Of a stretch of 64,000 nucleotides of DNA, positions 40,913 through 49,506 are shown one piece after another (position 1 is the first letter of the stretch; every line of letters begins with the position of its first letter). Position numbers and translations under genes: made by a program. Source of the DNA: Bacillota bacterium (GTDB taxonomy: Bacteria > Bacillota > Clostridia > Lachnospirales > Lachnospiraceae); the NCBI GenBank assembly GCA_023390555.1, contig JAEWCQ010000026.1, forward strand, positions 4,381-68,380. Reading direction: 5' to 3'. The notes beneath the pieces are model-generated. The model was not told the DNA's origin. It searched no databases and was given only the letters and a program-made list of their open reading frames with translations.

Positions 40913-41854
40913 ATGGATATACTCAATTATATATTAAAAAGAATTCTGCAGATGATACCGGTATTTATCATTGTAACAATCATTATCTTTTTTATGATTC
41001 GTATGATACCGGGAGATCCGGCAGAAATCATGCTCGGAAGCAAGGCAACGCCGGAGGCTTTGGAGAGCATGCGTGAAAAAATGGGGCTGAATGAGACCCT
41101 GTTCACACAGTTTGGAATTTTTCTGAAGGATCTGTTCCGGCTCGATCTGGGAACTTCGATTAAATATGGTCAGCCGGTGGCAGAGCTGATCAAAAACAGA
41201 TTCATCGTGACACTGGCGCTGACGTTTGTTTCGACTGTTTTCTGTGTCCTGATCAGCTATGGGCTTGGTTATATCAGCGGGGTACATAAGAATGGATGGC
41301 AGGATCAGCTTGTCCGGATATTTTCCCTGTTCGGTCTTTCGGCGCCGACGTTCTGGGTCGGACTTTTGCTGCTGACTGTATTTTCCGTTAAGCTCGGATG
41401 GTTTCCGGTAGCCGGATGGGGGGATACCTTCTTCGAGCATGTCAGAGGCCTGATTCTTCCGGGCATCACACAGGCACTCGGGGTGTCGGCAGTTCTGATA
41501 CGGAATCTGCGGAATAATGTGATTGAAATTAAGGACAGTGATTTTGTGGAATTCGCAAAGAGCAAGGGTCTGACAAATCGCAGAATCAGCAGACGCCACA
41601 TTGTAAGAAATGCATTAATTCCCACAGCAACCCTGCTGTCTCTGAAAATCGCATATATGCTGGGAGGCAGTATTGTGATTGAAACGGTATTTTCACTTCC
41701 AGGTCTTGGAGCACTGCTGGTAAACAGTATTTTTTCAAGGGATTATACGGTAGTGCAGGGAGTGGTATTGATATTTGTCATTATGGTCATGTTTATCAAT
41801 CTGGTAACGGATATCCTATATTCTCTGCTGGATCCGCGTGTAAAACTGAGCTAG
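40913..41854 (+). CDS. ABC transporter permease, DppB-like
   Basis: The 313-residue protein has six transmembrane helices, an N-terminal TM segment (MIPVFIIVTIIIFFMIRMIPGDPAEIM) followed by an extracellular region, and the cytoplasmic EAA loop FAKSKGLTNRRISRRHIVRNALIPT. It pairs with the DppC-like permease that begins 12 bases after its stop. GAAAGGGG lies upstream of the ATG. Confidence 0.94.
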   Translation: MDILNYILKRILQMIPVFIIVTIIIFFMIRMIPGDPAEIMLGSKATPEALESMREKMGLNETLFTQFGIFLKDLFRLDLGTSIKYGQPVAELIKNRFIVTLALTFVSTVFCVLISYGLGYISGVHKNGWQDQLVRIFSLFGLSAPTFWVGLLLLTVFSVKLGWFPVAGWGDTFFEHVRGLILPGITQALGVSAVLIRNLRNNVIEIKDSDFVEFAKSKGLTNRRISRRHIVRNALIPTATLLSLKIAYMLGGSIVIETVFSLPGLGALLVNSIFSRDYTVVQGVVLIFVIMVMFINLVTDILYSLLDPRVKLS

Positions 41855-41866
41855 GAGGTGGAGAAA

Positions 41867-42700
41867 ATGAAAAAAAGGGAAAAGGTTACGCAGTTTGTAT
41901 TTGAAAATAAAGCATTCTGTATTGGAATTTTGATTGTAATGGTTTTGGTTTTTCTTTCTCTGTTCCCCGGTGCAGTGACCGGATATGATCCGGACCAGAT
42001 CAATGCGAAGCTCATGCTGAAAGAACCGAGTGCGGCACACTGGTTTGGCACGGATAATTATGGAAGAGATCTCTATACCCGTGTCATCTATTCCACCCGG
42101 GTGGATCTGTTAATCGGAGTCGGAGCCATGCTGGTTCCGTTTCTATTAGGAACAATTCTTGGACTGATATCCGGTTATTATGGTGGAAAGCTTGACAGCT
42201 TTATCATGCGGATCGTGGATATTTTCATGTCGTTTCCCTATATGGTTCTGGCAATTGCAATTGTAGCGATTACGAAGGCAGGAATCAGTGCATTATTTAT
42301 TTCCATGTGGCTGGTCGGATGGAAGGAATACACAAGACTGGTAAGAAGTGAGGTAATGGTTGTAAAGCAGCAGGAATATATTCAGGCAGCCAGAGTACTT
42401 GGGTACGGGAATCTGCGTATTATTGTGAAAAATATACTGCCAAACGTCCTGAGCAGTTCGATTGTCTATGCAGCCTCCGATATCGTGATGTGTATGCTGT
42501 CCGGAGCCGCATTGAGCTATCTGGGGCTTGGAGTACAGACACCGATGTCGGAGTGGGGAGCCATCATATCAGAGGGGAAAACCTATCTGTCACAGGCATG
42601 GTGGATTACGCTCTTTCCGGGTCTTTTTATCCTTGTTTCCGGGCTGGGATTCAGTCTGATCGGAGACGGATTATCCGATTTACTCAGGACAAAGCGATAG
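41867..42700 (+). CDS. ABC transporter permease, DppC-like
   Basis: From ATG 41867 (AGGAGG nine bases upstream; the in-frame GTG at 41858 overlaps that site) the 277-residue protein has the OppC-type N-terminus, the periplasmic AHWFGTDNYGRDLYTRVIY motif and the EAA loop QAARVLGYGNLRIIVKNILPN. It forms the heterodimeric channel with the preceding permease. Confidence 0.94.
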   Translation: MKKREKVTQFVFENKAFCIGILIVMVLVFLSLFPGAVTGYDPDQINAKLMLKEPSAAHWFGTDNYGRDLYTRVIYSTRVDLLIGVGAMLVPFLLGTILGLISGYYGGKLDSFIMRIVDIFMSFPYMVLAIAIVAITKAGISALFISMWLVGWKEYTRLVRSEVMVVKQQEYIQAARVLGYGNLRIIVKNILPNVLSSSIVYAASDIVMCMLSGAALSYLGLGVQTPMSEWGAIISEGKTYLSQAWWITLFPGLFILVSGLGFSLIGDGLSDLLRTKR

Positions 42701-42712
42701 GAGGCGGTCAGA

Positions 42713-43723
42713 ATGAAAAATGCAGAAAATATACTGGAAGTGGAAGACCTGCGGGTAGAATTTCCCTATAAAAAGCATACGACATTGAAGGTGGTAAACG
42801 GTGTCACGTTTCAGATTAAAAAAGGTGAGACACTGGGATTTGTGGGGGAAAGCGGCTGCGGGAAGAGTACGACGGCAAAAGCTGTGATGCGGCTTCTGTC
42901 AGAGTCCGCACAGATTCCCGGCGGGACCGTCCGCTATCTGGATCAGGAAATACTTACGTTAAGTCAGGAAGAATTCCGGAAGTTCAGGGGAAAAGAAATC
43001 GGGATGATCTTTCAGGATCCGATGACGTCCCTGAATCCGGTACTTACGATAAAAGAACAGATATTTGAACAATACATCGGAAGACAGATGAGTAAAAGAG
43101 AAAAACAGGCAGAAGCAGTCCGGATGCTCGAATATGTCGGAATTCCAGCACCTAAAAGCCGTCTGAAGGAATATATTTATCAGTTTTCGGGAGGGATGCG
43201 TCAGCGTGCAATGATTGCTATCGCACTTGCAGGCAGCCCGAAGCTTCTGATTGCAGATGAGCCGACGACTGCGTTGGATGTGACGATACAGGATCAGATC
43301 ATAAAACTCATAAACGGCCTGAAAAAGAAGCTGGGTATGAGCGTGCTGTTAATTACGCATGATCTGGGCGTCATCAGTCAGATGTGTGACCGGGTTGCGG
43401 TCATGTATGCCGGGTATATTGTGGAATATGCAGAAGTGCTGACACTGTTTGCCCATCCGGGGCATCCGTATACGAGAGGTCTGATGGAAGCAATTCCAAG
43501 CAGGAATAAAAAAGAGAAGGCACTGCAGGTGATACCGGGAACAACGCCGGGACTCGAGGAAGTACCGCATGGATGTCCGTTTGCCGACCGGTGTTCCTAT
43601 TGTGAAAAAAGATGCCAGGAACAGCTGCCGGAGCTGCGTGATATTGGTGGCGGCCATCTGACCCGCTGCCATTTCCCCGAAAAAATAAAAGATCTTCAGG
43701 GTCTGATCAAAATGGATGAATAG
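42713..43723 (+). CDS. ABC transporter ATP-binding protein, DppD-like
   Basis: The 336-residue ATPase has Walker A GESGCGKSTTAK, Q-loop FQDPMTSLNP, signature FSGGMRQRAMIA and Walker B LLIADEPTTALD. The C-terminal oligopeptide-transporter extension has the four-Cys pattern CPFADRCSYCEKRC, which in some relatives binds an Fe-S cluster. It overlaps nothing but sits 12 bp after the permease with GGAGG upstream. Confidence 0.95.
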   Translation: MKNAENILEVEDLRVEFPYKKHTTLKVVNGVTFQIKKGETLGFVGESGCGKSTTAKAVMRLLSESAQIPGGTVRYLDQEILTLSQEEFRKFRGKEIGMIFQDPMTSLNPVLTIKEQIFEQYIGRQMSKREKQAEAVRMLEYVGIPAPKSRLKEYIYQFSGGMRQRAMIAIALAGSPKLLIADEPTTALDVTIQDQIIKLINGLKKKLGMSVLLITHDLGVISQMCDRVAVMYAGYIVEYAEVLTLFAHPGHPYTRGLMEAIPSRNKKEKALQVIPGTTPGLEEVPHGCPFADRCSYCEKRCQEQLPELRDIGGGHLTRCHFPEKIKDLQGLIKMDE

Positions 43724-43735
43724 GGGGATACGGAT

Positions 43736-44728
43736 ATGGAAAAACACGAAACATTAATGAATGTCCAAAATTTATATAAACACTTTCCCGTCAAACGCAA
43801 AATTACCGACGTAATCATGCGGGAACCGAAAAAGTCAGTCAAGGCAGTTGACGGCGTCAGTCTGGAGATAAAAAAGAACGAGATACTTTCCCTGGTGGGA
43901 GAAAGCGGCTGCGGCAAAAGCTCGCTGGCACGAACCATCATTCGGCTGTATGAACCGGACCGCGGGGAGATTACTTATGGTGAAACAGACATTGCCCATC
44001 TGAATCACAATAAACTGAAGGATTACCGGAAAAAAATGCAGATGGTATTTCAGGATCCGTACTCTTCCCTGAATCCAAGAATGAAAATAAAAGATGCACT
44101 GCGGGAAGAACTGCTCTTTCACAAAATCTGTAAGAAGGAAGAGGCAGAGGAGAAAATTCTTGAGATCATCGGAAAAGTCGGACTTCCGGAAACAGCATTG
44201 GAACGCTATCCAAGTGAATTTTCCGGCGGTCAGCGCCAGAGAATCGGGATAGCAAGGGCCCTGGCCGTGAACCCGGAATTTATTATAGCGGATGAACCGG
44301 TGTCCGCGCTGGATGTGTCTATACAGGCCCAGATTTTGAATCTGCTGCTGGAACTTCAGAAAAACTATGGCCTCTCAATCTTATTTATTTCACATGATTT
44401 GCGGGTCGTAAATTATATTTCAGACAGAGTGGCAGTTATGTATTTGGGAAAAATTGTGGAATTAGGAACTGCGCAGCAGATTTATGAAAGTTGTCTGCAT
44501 CCATATACGGAAGTTTTACTGAAGTCGGCTCCGAACCTTGACCCGAGAGTCCGTTCCGAAAAGCCGATGATTGAAGGTAATCCGCCCAGTCCGATTGATA
44601 TCCTTCCGGGCTGCCGGTTCTGTAAAAGATGCAGGTATGCGGAGGGAATCTGCTTTGAGGAACAGCCGGGATTGCGCGAAGTGGAATCCGGACATTTCTG
44701 CGCATGTTACCGTTATGAGAAAAATTAA
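43736..44728 (+). CDS. ABC transporter ATP-binding protein, DppF-like
   Basis: The 330-residue ATPase has Walker A GESGCGKSSLAR, Q-loop FQDPYSSLNP, signature FSGGQRQRIGIARAL and Walker B FIIADEPVSALD. The C-terminal extension has CRFCKRCRYAEGIC. It completes a five-component importer with the preceding genes and is followed after 15 bp by the MerR regulator. Confidence 0.95.
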   Translation: MEKHETLMNVQNLYKHFPVKRKITDVIMREPKKSVKAVDGVSLEIKKNEILSLVGESGCGKSSLARTIIRLYEPDRGEITYGETDIAHLNHNKLKDYRKKMQMVFQDPYSSLNPRMKIKDALREELLFHKICKKEEAEEKILEIIGKVGLPETALERYPSEFSGGQRQRIGIARALAVNPEFIIADEPVSALDVSIQAQILNLLLELQKNYGLSILFISHDLRVVNYISDRVAVMYLGKIVELGTAQQIYESCLHPYTEVLLKSAPNLDPRVRSEKPMIEGNPPSPIDILPGCRFCKRCRYAEGICFEEQPGLREVESGHFCACYRYEKN

Positions 44729-44743
44729 CAGGCAGGTGAGCAT

Positions 44744-45574
44744 ATGGTAGATCGCGCAGAAGGAAAAAAGCATTTATATTCAATTGGAGAAGCGGCAAGG
44801 ATTACGGGGGTGTCTGTCCAGACCCTGCGGAATTATTCCAATGCAGGACTTTTGACGCCGGATGTCATTGACGGAGAAAGCGGATACCGCTACTATTCCT
44901 TTCAGCAGTTTCACTATATTGACCGGATCAGGTATCTGCGGAGCCTTGGCATGCCGCTTTCGGATATTCAGGATATCCTTCAGGAAGGGAATGTAGAGAA
45001 AATGCAGCAGCTGCTCGAAAAACAGCGGCTGCGGATAGAGGAAGAGCGAAGCCGTATCAATGAAATGTATGAGGATATTCAATGGTATCAGAATTATTTT
45101 TCCTATCTGCAGCAGTATGATTTTGACCATGTTCCCTACATTGTCCATCTGAACAGCCGCTATGTGCTGAATGTGGAATATCGGGAGGAGGATACGGTGG
45201 AATCCGTTGAAACCAGGCTGTCATCTCTAAAAAACAGTGAAGGTCTGGATCAGATGAAATACCGCAGGCAGTATGGGTATATCGCCGATTATGATGCGAT
45301 GATGGAAGGGACGTTTCGGCCAAAGAGTTATTTTGTGTATGTTAAAGAGAAAATGTTCAACCATCCGAATATCCTCGAGCTTCCGGCGGGAACCTATCTC
45401 TGCTTCCGTGCCAGAATCTGCGCGGAGGAATGGAGGCCGGACATGCTGGAGCGGTATCTTGGAAAGTATAAAAGACCGGTGTTTGCGGTAGCAAACGAAT
45501 ATGAGGACAATCTGACCGAATACCATCACTGCCCGTATGAGGTACAGATTTTACTGGAAGAGAAGACGCAATAG
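44744..45574 (+). CDS. MerR-family regulator with effector domain (BmrR-like layout)
   Basis: The 276-residue protein has a MerR winged helix: YSIGEAARITGVSVQTLRNYSNAGLLTPDVID at about residues 12-45 and SGYRYYSFQQF after it, then a dimerisation coiled coil (residues about 85-125) and a C-terminal domain that may be GyrI-like. Such regulators bind drugs or metabolites and act on promoters with 19-base spacers. Three such promoters lie in this window (near 35.66, 47.93 and 48.0 kb), so it could control them. It is the sixth gene of the importer operon. Confidence 0.88.
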   Translation: MVDRAEGKKHLYSIGEAARITGVSVQTLRNYSNAGLLTPDVIDGESGYRYYSFQQFHYIDRIRYLRSLGMPLSDIQDILQEGNVEKMQQLLEKQRLRIEEERSRINEMYEDIQWYQNYFSYLQQYDFDHVPYIVHLNSRYVLNVEYREEDTVESVETRLSSLKNSEGLDQMKYRRQYGYIADYDAMMEGTFRPKSYFVYVKEKMFNHPNILELPAGTYLCFRARICAEEWRPDMLERYLGKYKRPVFAVANEYEDNLTEYHHCPYEVQILLEEKTQ

Positions 45575-45600
45575 AGAGAAGAAAGATTGAGGTGAATGAT

Positions 45601-46233
45601 ATGGAGCATTATGTAATAACCGTTGCCCGGGGATTTGGAAGCGGCGGAAAGGAAATTGCATTAAAACTGGCGGAGAAGCTTGGAATTGAATGTTATGAGA
45701 ACCGTATTTTATATCTGGCGTCCGAACTGGGCGGCATTGAAGAAAAGGAGCTGTTAGAAGTAAATGAAAAGCTGCGGGAACGCAGTTTCAGCAAGATGCT
45801 GCGGGAATTGCCAAGGCAGCTGCTTCCGCTTCCAGTGACCAGAAACTTCCATTCGGAGGACAGACTGTTTGATTATCAATCGGAAATCATCCGGCAGCTG
45901 TCAGATAACGAATCGTGTGTAATCGTGGGAAAGTGTGCCGATTCTATTCTGAAAGAACGTAAAAATGTATTTAGTGTATACGTAGAGGCTTCGAGAGACT
46001 ACTGCGTGAGACGGGTTATGGACCGGATGCACTGTGGGGAGGCCCAGGCCCATGCATTGATAGCCAAGACGGATAAATACCGCGCAGAATACTATGAATA
46101 TTATACACGTGGAAATCGGTGGAACAGACCCGAAAATTATGACATTATCCTAAACAGCGAGAGACTCGGTGATGATAACTGTATTGGATTGATCATGGAG
46201 GGTGTGCGGTTAAAATTGAAAAGAGATTTGTAA
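45601..46233 (+). CDS. Cytidylate kinase-like protein
   Basis: From ATG 45601 (GAGGTGAATG upstream) the 210-residue protein belongs to the cytidylate_kin2 group. It has a glycine-rich P-loop-like ARGFGSGGKEIALKLAEKLGI start and an SCVIVGKCADSIL strand followed by VFSVYVEAS, and RRVMDRMHCGEAQAHALIAKTDKYRAEYY in the lid region (cut here into parts). These proteins often sit beside transporters or regulators and their real substrates are unknown. It ends exactly one base before the convergent Sel1 gene's stop. Confidence 0.85.
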   Translation: MEHYVITVARGFGSGGKEIALKLAEKLGIECYENRILYLASELGGIEEKELLEVNEKLRERSFSKMLRELPRQLLPLPVTRNFHSEDRLFDYQSEIIRQLSDNESCVIVGKCADSILKERKNVFSVYVEASRDYCVRRVMDRMHCGEAQAHALIAKTDKYRAEYYEYYTRGNRWNRPENYDIILNSERLGDDNCIGLIMEGVRLKLKRDL

Positions 46234-47133
46234 TTAGTTGATCGGAAGTGCATCCCTTTTCTTTTCAAACCGTTCCGCTTTTTGTGTGAATGCCGTATGG
46301 CGTTCCCCAAAATCTCCGGGATATCCAGCTTGATACAGGGCAATGATTCGTTCGTAAGCCTTTCTCGATGGGTGCACCTCGCTGACACGAACCAAAAGAC
46401 CGATGTGATAGCTGTAGAGTTCCTTGATGTCATCCTGGTATTCGTAACAGACAAAATCCTTGCAAAAGTGAGAATAATCATAAAACAGTGCTTTTTCACA
46501 ATGAAATTCATACGCTTTTTTCAAAAGAGATCTTGCTTTGGGAATGTCTGTTGTTGCCGGAGCAAGACCTTTTGCATAATATTTTGCAAGTTCATAGTAG
46601 CTGTCTCCAAGCGGAAGTTTACAGACATCTGTCGGAACAGAGACCGCAGAGCCTTCATAGGAATAATTACAGCAGACATCGAAGTCGGATGCAGACAGAT
46701 TCGCATGCAGAACTGTGACTTCCTCAAATAGAGAAAATGCGTTGGTTACATCTGCCGGTGTACCCAGCCCATAGCGATAGAGGTATGCCAGCCGATACAG
46801 ATCCTCGGAACTGTGTTCCGGCTGAAGACATTGTTCCTTATAATAAGAAAAGGCATTGGTGAAACAGCTCTGACAGAGGGCGGCGCTGTCCGGTGCAGTC
46901 TCGTTTTCATTCAGGACTTTTTCGCGCAGACAGATTCCCATGTCAAACCATGCCTCTTTACAACCGGCATCTGCGGAAAGTGAGAACCAGTGATAGGCTT
47001 CGCTGTAATCCTTCAGCCGGAAATGATACCGGCCAAAGGCATAACGTTCCTCTTTGCGGATCGGTGGATGATCAATCCAATATGTGGTATCAGATAATGC
47101 AATCGCATGTTCTGCCTCGGTATAGATACTCAT
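46234..47133 (-). CDS. Sel1/TPR-repeat protein
   Basis: The 299-residue soluble protein contains helical Sel1-type repeats: YAFGRYHFRLKDYSEAYHWF and SADAGCKEAWFDMGIC, LYRLAYLYRYGLGTPADV, and YYELAKYYAKGLAPATTDI. Such alpha-helical solenoids bind protein partners. It has no signal peptide. It is 12 bp downstream of the Fe-S reductase gene on the same strand, so probably co-transcribed, and its stop abuts the stop of the kinase-like gene with no spacer. Confidence 0.82.
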   Translation of the reverse strand: MSIYTEAEHAIALSDTTYWIDHPPIRKEERYAFGRYHFRLKDYSEAYHWFSLSADAGCKEAWFDMGICLREKVLNENETAPDSAALCQSCFTNAFSYYKEQCLQPEHSSEDLYRLAYLYRYGLGTPADVTNAFSLFEEVTVLHANLSASDFDVCCNYSYEGSAVSVPTDVCKLPLGDSYYELAKYYAKGLAPATTDIPKARSLLKKAYEFHCEKALFYDYSHFCKDFVCYEYQDDIKELYSYHIGLLVRVSEVHPSRKAYERIIALYQAGYPGDFGERHTAFTQKAERFEKKRDALPIN

Positions 47134-47145
47134 AAAAGCTCCTTT

Positions 47146-47886
47146 CTAGAATCCTTTTAATGCACAGGGACCAAGTGAACACTGTGGGCATCCCTGCTGC
47201 CAGTCATGGATATTTTTCCCTTCCAGATAACCGTCACAGCGCTTTTTATCAATCGTTCCGTCAAGCCAGAGTGCTCCCGACGGGCAGTTTTTTATACAGG
47301 CCCGGCATCCGCCGTTTTGATAGAACAGGCAGTATTCATGGCCGGTCCGTAATGTCGGCGGAATAGCGGCGTCCATGACGAGACTGTTCATCCGTCCCAG
47401 ACAGCCTTTTTCCGTGATCAGTAAATGATTCAGACCAAACGAACCGATTCCGGCAATCACGGCATTTGATTTATGACTCCAGCAGGCTGTTTTTGTGACA
47501 TGATCAAAATTTTCGGTCGGAGGTTCTGTCACACTGCGGATACCGCATTCCTGCAAAAATGCGGTAATCGTTTGCATGATTTGATCCAGCAGTGGATTGG
47601 TCTCCATGTAGGCATCTGACCAGATCGAAGAGACCAGATGCTGCGTGGTGATAGCGCGTTGAACCACTTCCGAATAGGGGAGAAAGAGAACCATAACCGT
47701 TTTGGCGCCCGGAAGCATTTCTTTTGGGTGGATCTGGGGATTGCCGATTATTTCATCCAGACGGTCATATAGGGGATCATCCGCACTGGCATAGCCTATG
47801 ACAGGTTCTCTGTAATAAGAAGCCTTTGGATGGTTTTTTATAATTGTATTTATAATTTCATGTATTTCGTCTTGAAGTGTCATCAT
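47146..47886 (-). CDS. 4Fe-4S reductase related to epoxyqueuosine reductase (QueG-like)
   Basis: The 246-residue protein has the QueG-type N-terminal domain (AKTVMVLFLPYSE, IAGIGSFGLNHLLITEKGCLGR) and a C-terminal ferredoxin region with CRACIKNCPSGAL and a second cluster site CPQCSLGPC. It is shorter than true QueG (about 310-380) and lacks its HEAT-repeat tail, so cobalamin-dependent queuosine activity is doubtful. AGGTGACC precedes the ATG pair. Its promoter (47920-47950) has a 19-base spacer, indicating MerR-type control. Confidence 0.8.
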   Translation of the reverse strand: MMTLQDEIHEIINTIIKNHPKASYYREPVIGYASADDPLYDRLDEIIGNPQIHPKEMLPGAKTVMVLFLPYSEVVQRAITTQHLVSSIWSDAYMETNPLLDQIMQTITAFLQECGIRSVTEPPTENFDHVTKTACWSHKSNAVIAGIGSFGLNHLLITEKGCLGRMNSLVMDAAIPPTLRTGHEYCLFYQNGGCRACIKNCPSGALWLDGTIDKKRCDGYLEGKNIHDWQQGCPQCSLGPCALKGF

Positions 47887-47919
47887 ATGGTCACCTGAAT
47901 TTTTTCTTTAATTAAACTT

Positions 47920-47950
47920 ATGATAAAACCTATTATAGGTATAGAGTCAA
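47920..47950 (-). promoter_or_regulatory. MerR-type promoter of the Fe-S reductase operon
   Basis: On the minus strand TTGACT (47945-47950), 19-base spacer, TATCAT (47920-47925). The spacer contains the exact palindrome ACCTATAATAGGT apart from its central base. Confidence 0.7.
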
Positions 47951-47987
47951 GGGAAAATTCATCGGCTGTAAAAAATAAAAAGAGTGC

Positions 47988-48018
47988 TTGACTCTATATT
48001 CGTTATAGATTTTAAGAT
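47988..48018 (+). promoter_or_regulatory. MerR-type promoter of the aminotransferase operon
   Basis: TTGACT (47988-47993), 19-base spacer, TAAGAT (48013-48018). The spacer dyad TCTATA-TTCGT-TATAGA is exact. It is divergent from the promoter at 47920-47950 and shares TTGACTCTATA with it. Confidence 0.75.
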
Positions 48019-48102
48019 AATCGCGGAAATGAAAAAAAGCCGGGGTTTATGACTGCTGTGTACAGACATACCGGCGGCTGCTTTAAAAAGAGGAGGATGA
48101 CG

Positions 48103-49506
48103 ATGTTAAGAGATGATTTGCCGGAAATTGTGACCCGGAATGTACCGGGACCCAAATCAGCCGCATTATTAAAGAGAAGAAATGAAGCAATACCAAATGC
48201 CTTATCCGGAAATGCCTATCCGATCTGCATTGCAAGGGGAGAAGGTGCCATGCTGGAGGACCTGGACGGCAACCGGTTCGTGGACTGGATCGGCGGAGTC
48301 GGCGTGCTCAATATCGGCTATACGAGACCGGAAGTAGTGGAAGCCGTGCAGCATCAGGCTGAAAAATATTTTCATACAATTTTTAATGTGGTAGTGCATG
48401 AAGGATATGTAGAGCTGGCGGAGCAACTGAATGAGATCGTTCCGTGCCGCGGGGAGAAAAAGAAAACGTATTTTGCCAATTCCGGGGCAGAGGCAGATGA
48501 AAATGCAATCAAAATAGCCAAAGCATATACAAAAAGGCCAAATGTCATCTGTTTTTCCGGTGCATTTCATGGCAGAACAAATCTTACGATGGCATTGACT
48601 GCAAAGAAAGCCTATGCACTCGATATGGGACCATTCCCAAGCGGCATTTACCGGGCCGAATTCCCTTATCTGTACCGGGCACCGAAGGGATATAACAGAG
48701 AGGAAGCAATTGCCTATTACATAGAGAATCTGTGCAGGCTGTTTGATGAGGCTACACCGGCAAGGGACGTTGCCGCGATTTTGATCGAACCGCTGCAGGG
48801 AGAGGGTGGATTTATACCGGCACCGCTCGAATGGGTGAAGGCAGTCCGCAGGATCTGTGATGAACATGGAATCCTTCTCATCGCAGATGAGGTGCAGTGC
48901 GGAAACTGCAGGACCGGAAAATATTTTGCTTCCGAGTACTGGGCAGAGGAAGGCGCCGCGCCGGATATCGTGGCAACCGCAAAATCTCTGGGAGGCGGGC
49001 TTCCGCTCAGTGCCATCACAGCCAGAACGGAGATTATGGATTCAGTGATACCGGGAACAATCGGCGGTACGTATTGCGGAAATCCGCTCTCCTGCGCATC
49101 GGCATTAAAGACGATGGAAATCATGAAAACAGAGAATTACGCAAAAAAAGCAGTGGAACTTGGAGAGGCAGTCAGAAAACGTTATGAAAATCTTCAGACA
49201 AGTTTTGAGGTAATCGGTGATGTCCGTGGATTGGGAGCCATGATCGGAATTGAATTTGTAAAAGACAAAGAGACAAAGGAACCCTATCCGGAACTTGTAA
49301 AAGAGATGGTTCAGTGTGCGCTGCAAAAGGGTCTTTTGATTGAAAATGCCGGTTCCGCAGGAAATGTCATCCGTTTTCTGCCGCCGCTTTGCATCACGGA
49401 TTTACAGCTGGAAAGAGGGCTGGAGATTTTCGAAGACTCACTGCGGGAATCTTTGAAGAGATTGGATTATCCGGACAGAATGGGTATGGGGGAATGCGGA
49501 AGATGA
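48103..49506 (+). CDS. Class III aminotransferase (GabT-like)
   Basis: From ATG 48103 (GAGGAGG upstream) the 467-residue enzyme has the PLP-phosphate motif NSGAEADENAIK, FSGAFHGRTN, LIADEVQCG and the Schiff-base lysine in VATAKSLGGGLP. The segment after DEVQ reads CGNCRTGKYF, with two Cys where most relatives have GFGRTG. It resembles 4-aminobutyrate or other omega-amino acid aminotransferases. It overlaps the dehydrogenase gene by ATGA, so the pair probably act on one pathway, likely an omega- or beta-amino acid (inference). Confidence 0.9.
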   Translation: MLRDDLPEIVTRNVPGPKSAALLKRRNEAIPNALSGNAYPICIARGEGAMLEDLDGNRFVDWIGGVGVLNIGYTRPEVVEAVQHQAEKYFHTIFNVVVHEGYVELAEQLNEIVPCRGEKKKTYFANSGAEADENAIKIAKAYTKRPNVICFSGAFHGRTNLTMALTAKKAYALDMGPFPSGIYRAEFPYLYRAPKGYNREEAIAYYIENLCRLFDEATPARDVAAILIEPLQGEGGFIPAPLEWVKAVRRICDEHGILLIADEVQCGNCRTGKYFASEYWAEEGAAPDIVATAKSLGGGLPLSAITARTEIMDSVIPGTIGGTYCGNPLSCASALKTMEIMKTENYAKKAVELGEAVRKRYENLQTSFEVIGDVRGLGAMIGIEFVKDKETKEPYPELVKEMVQCALQKGLLIENAGSAGNVIRFLPPLCITDLQLERGLEIFEDSLRESLKRLDYPDRMGMGECGR

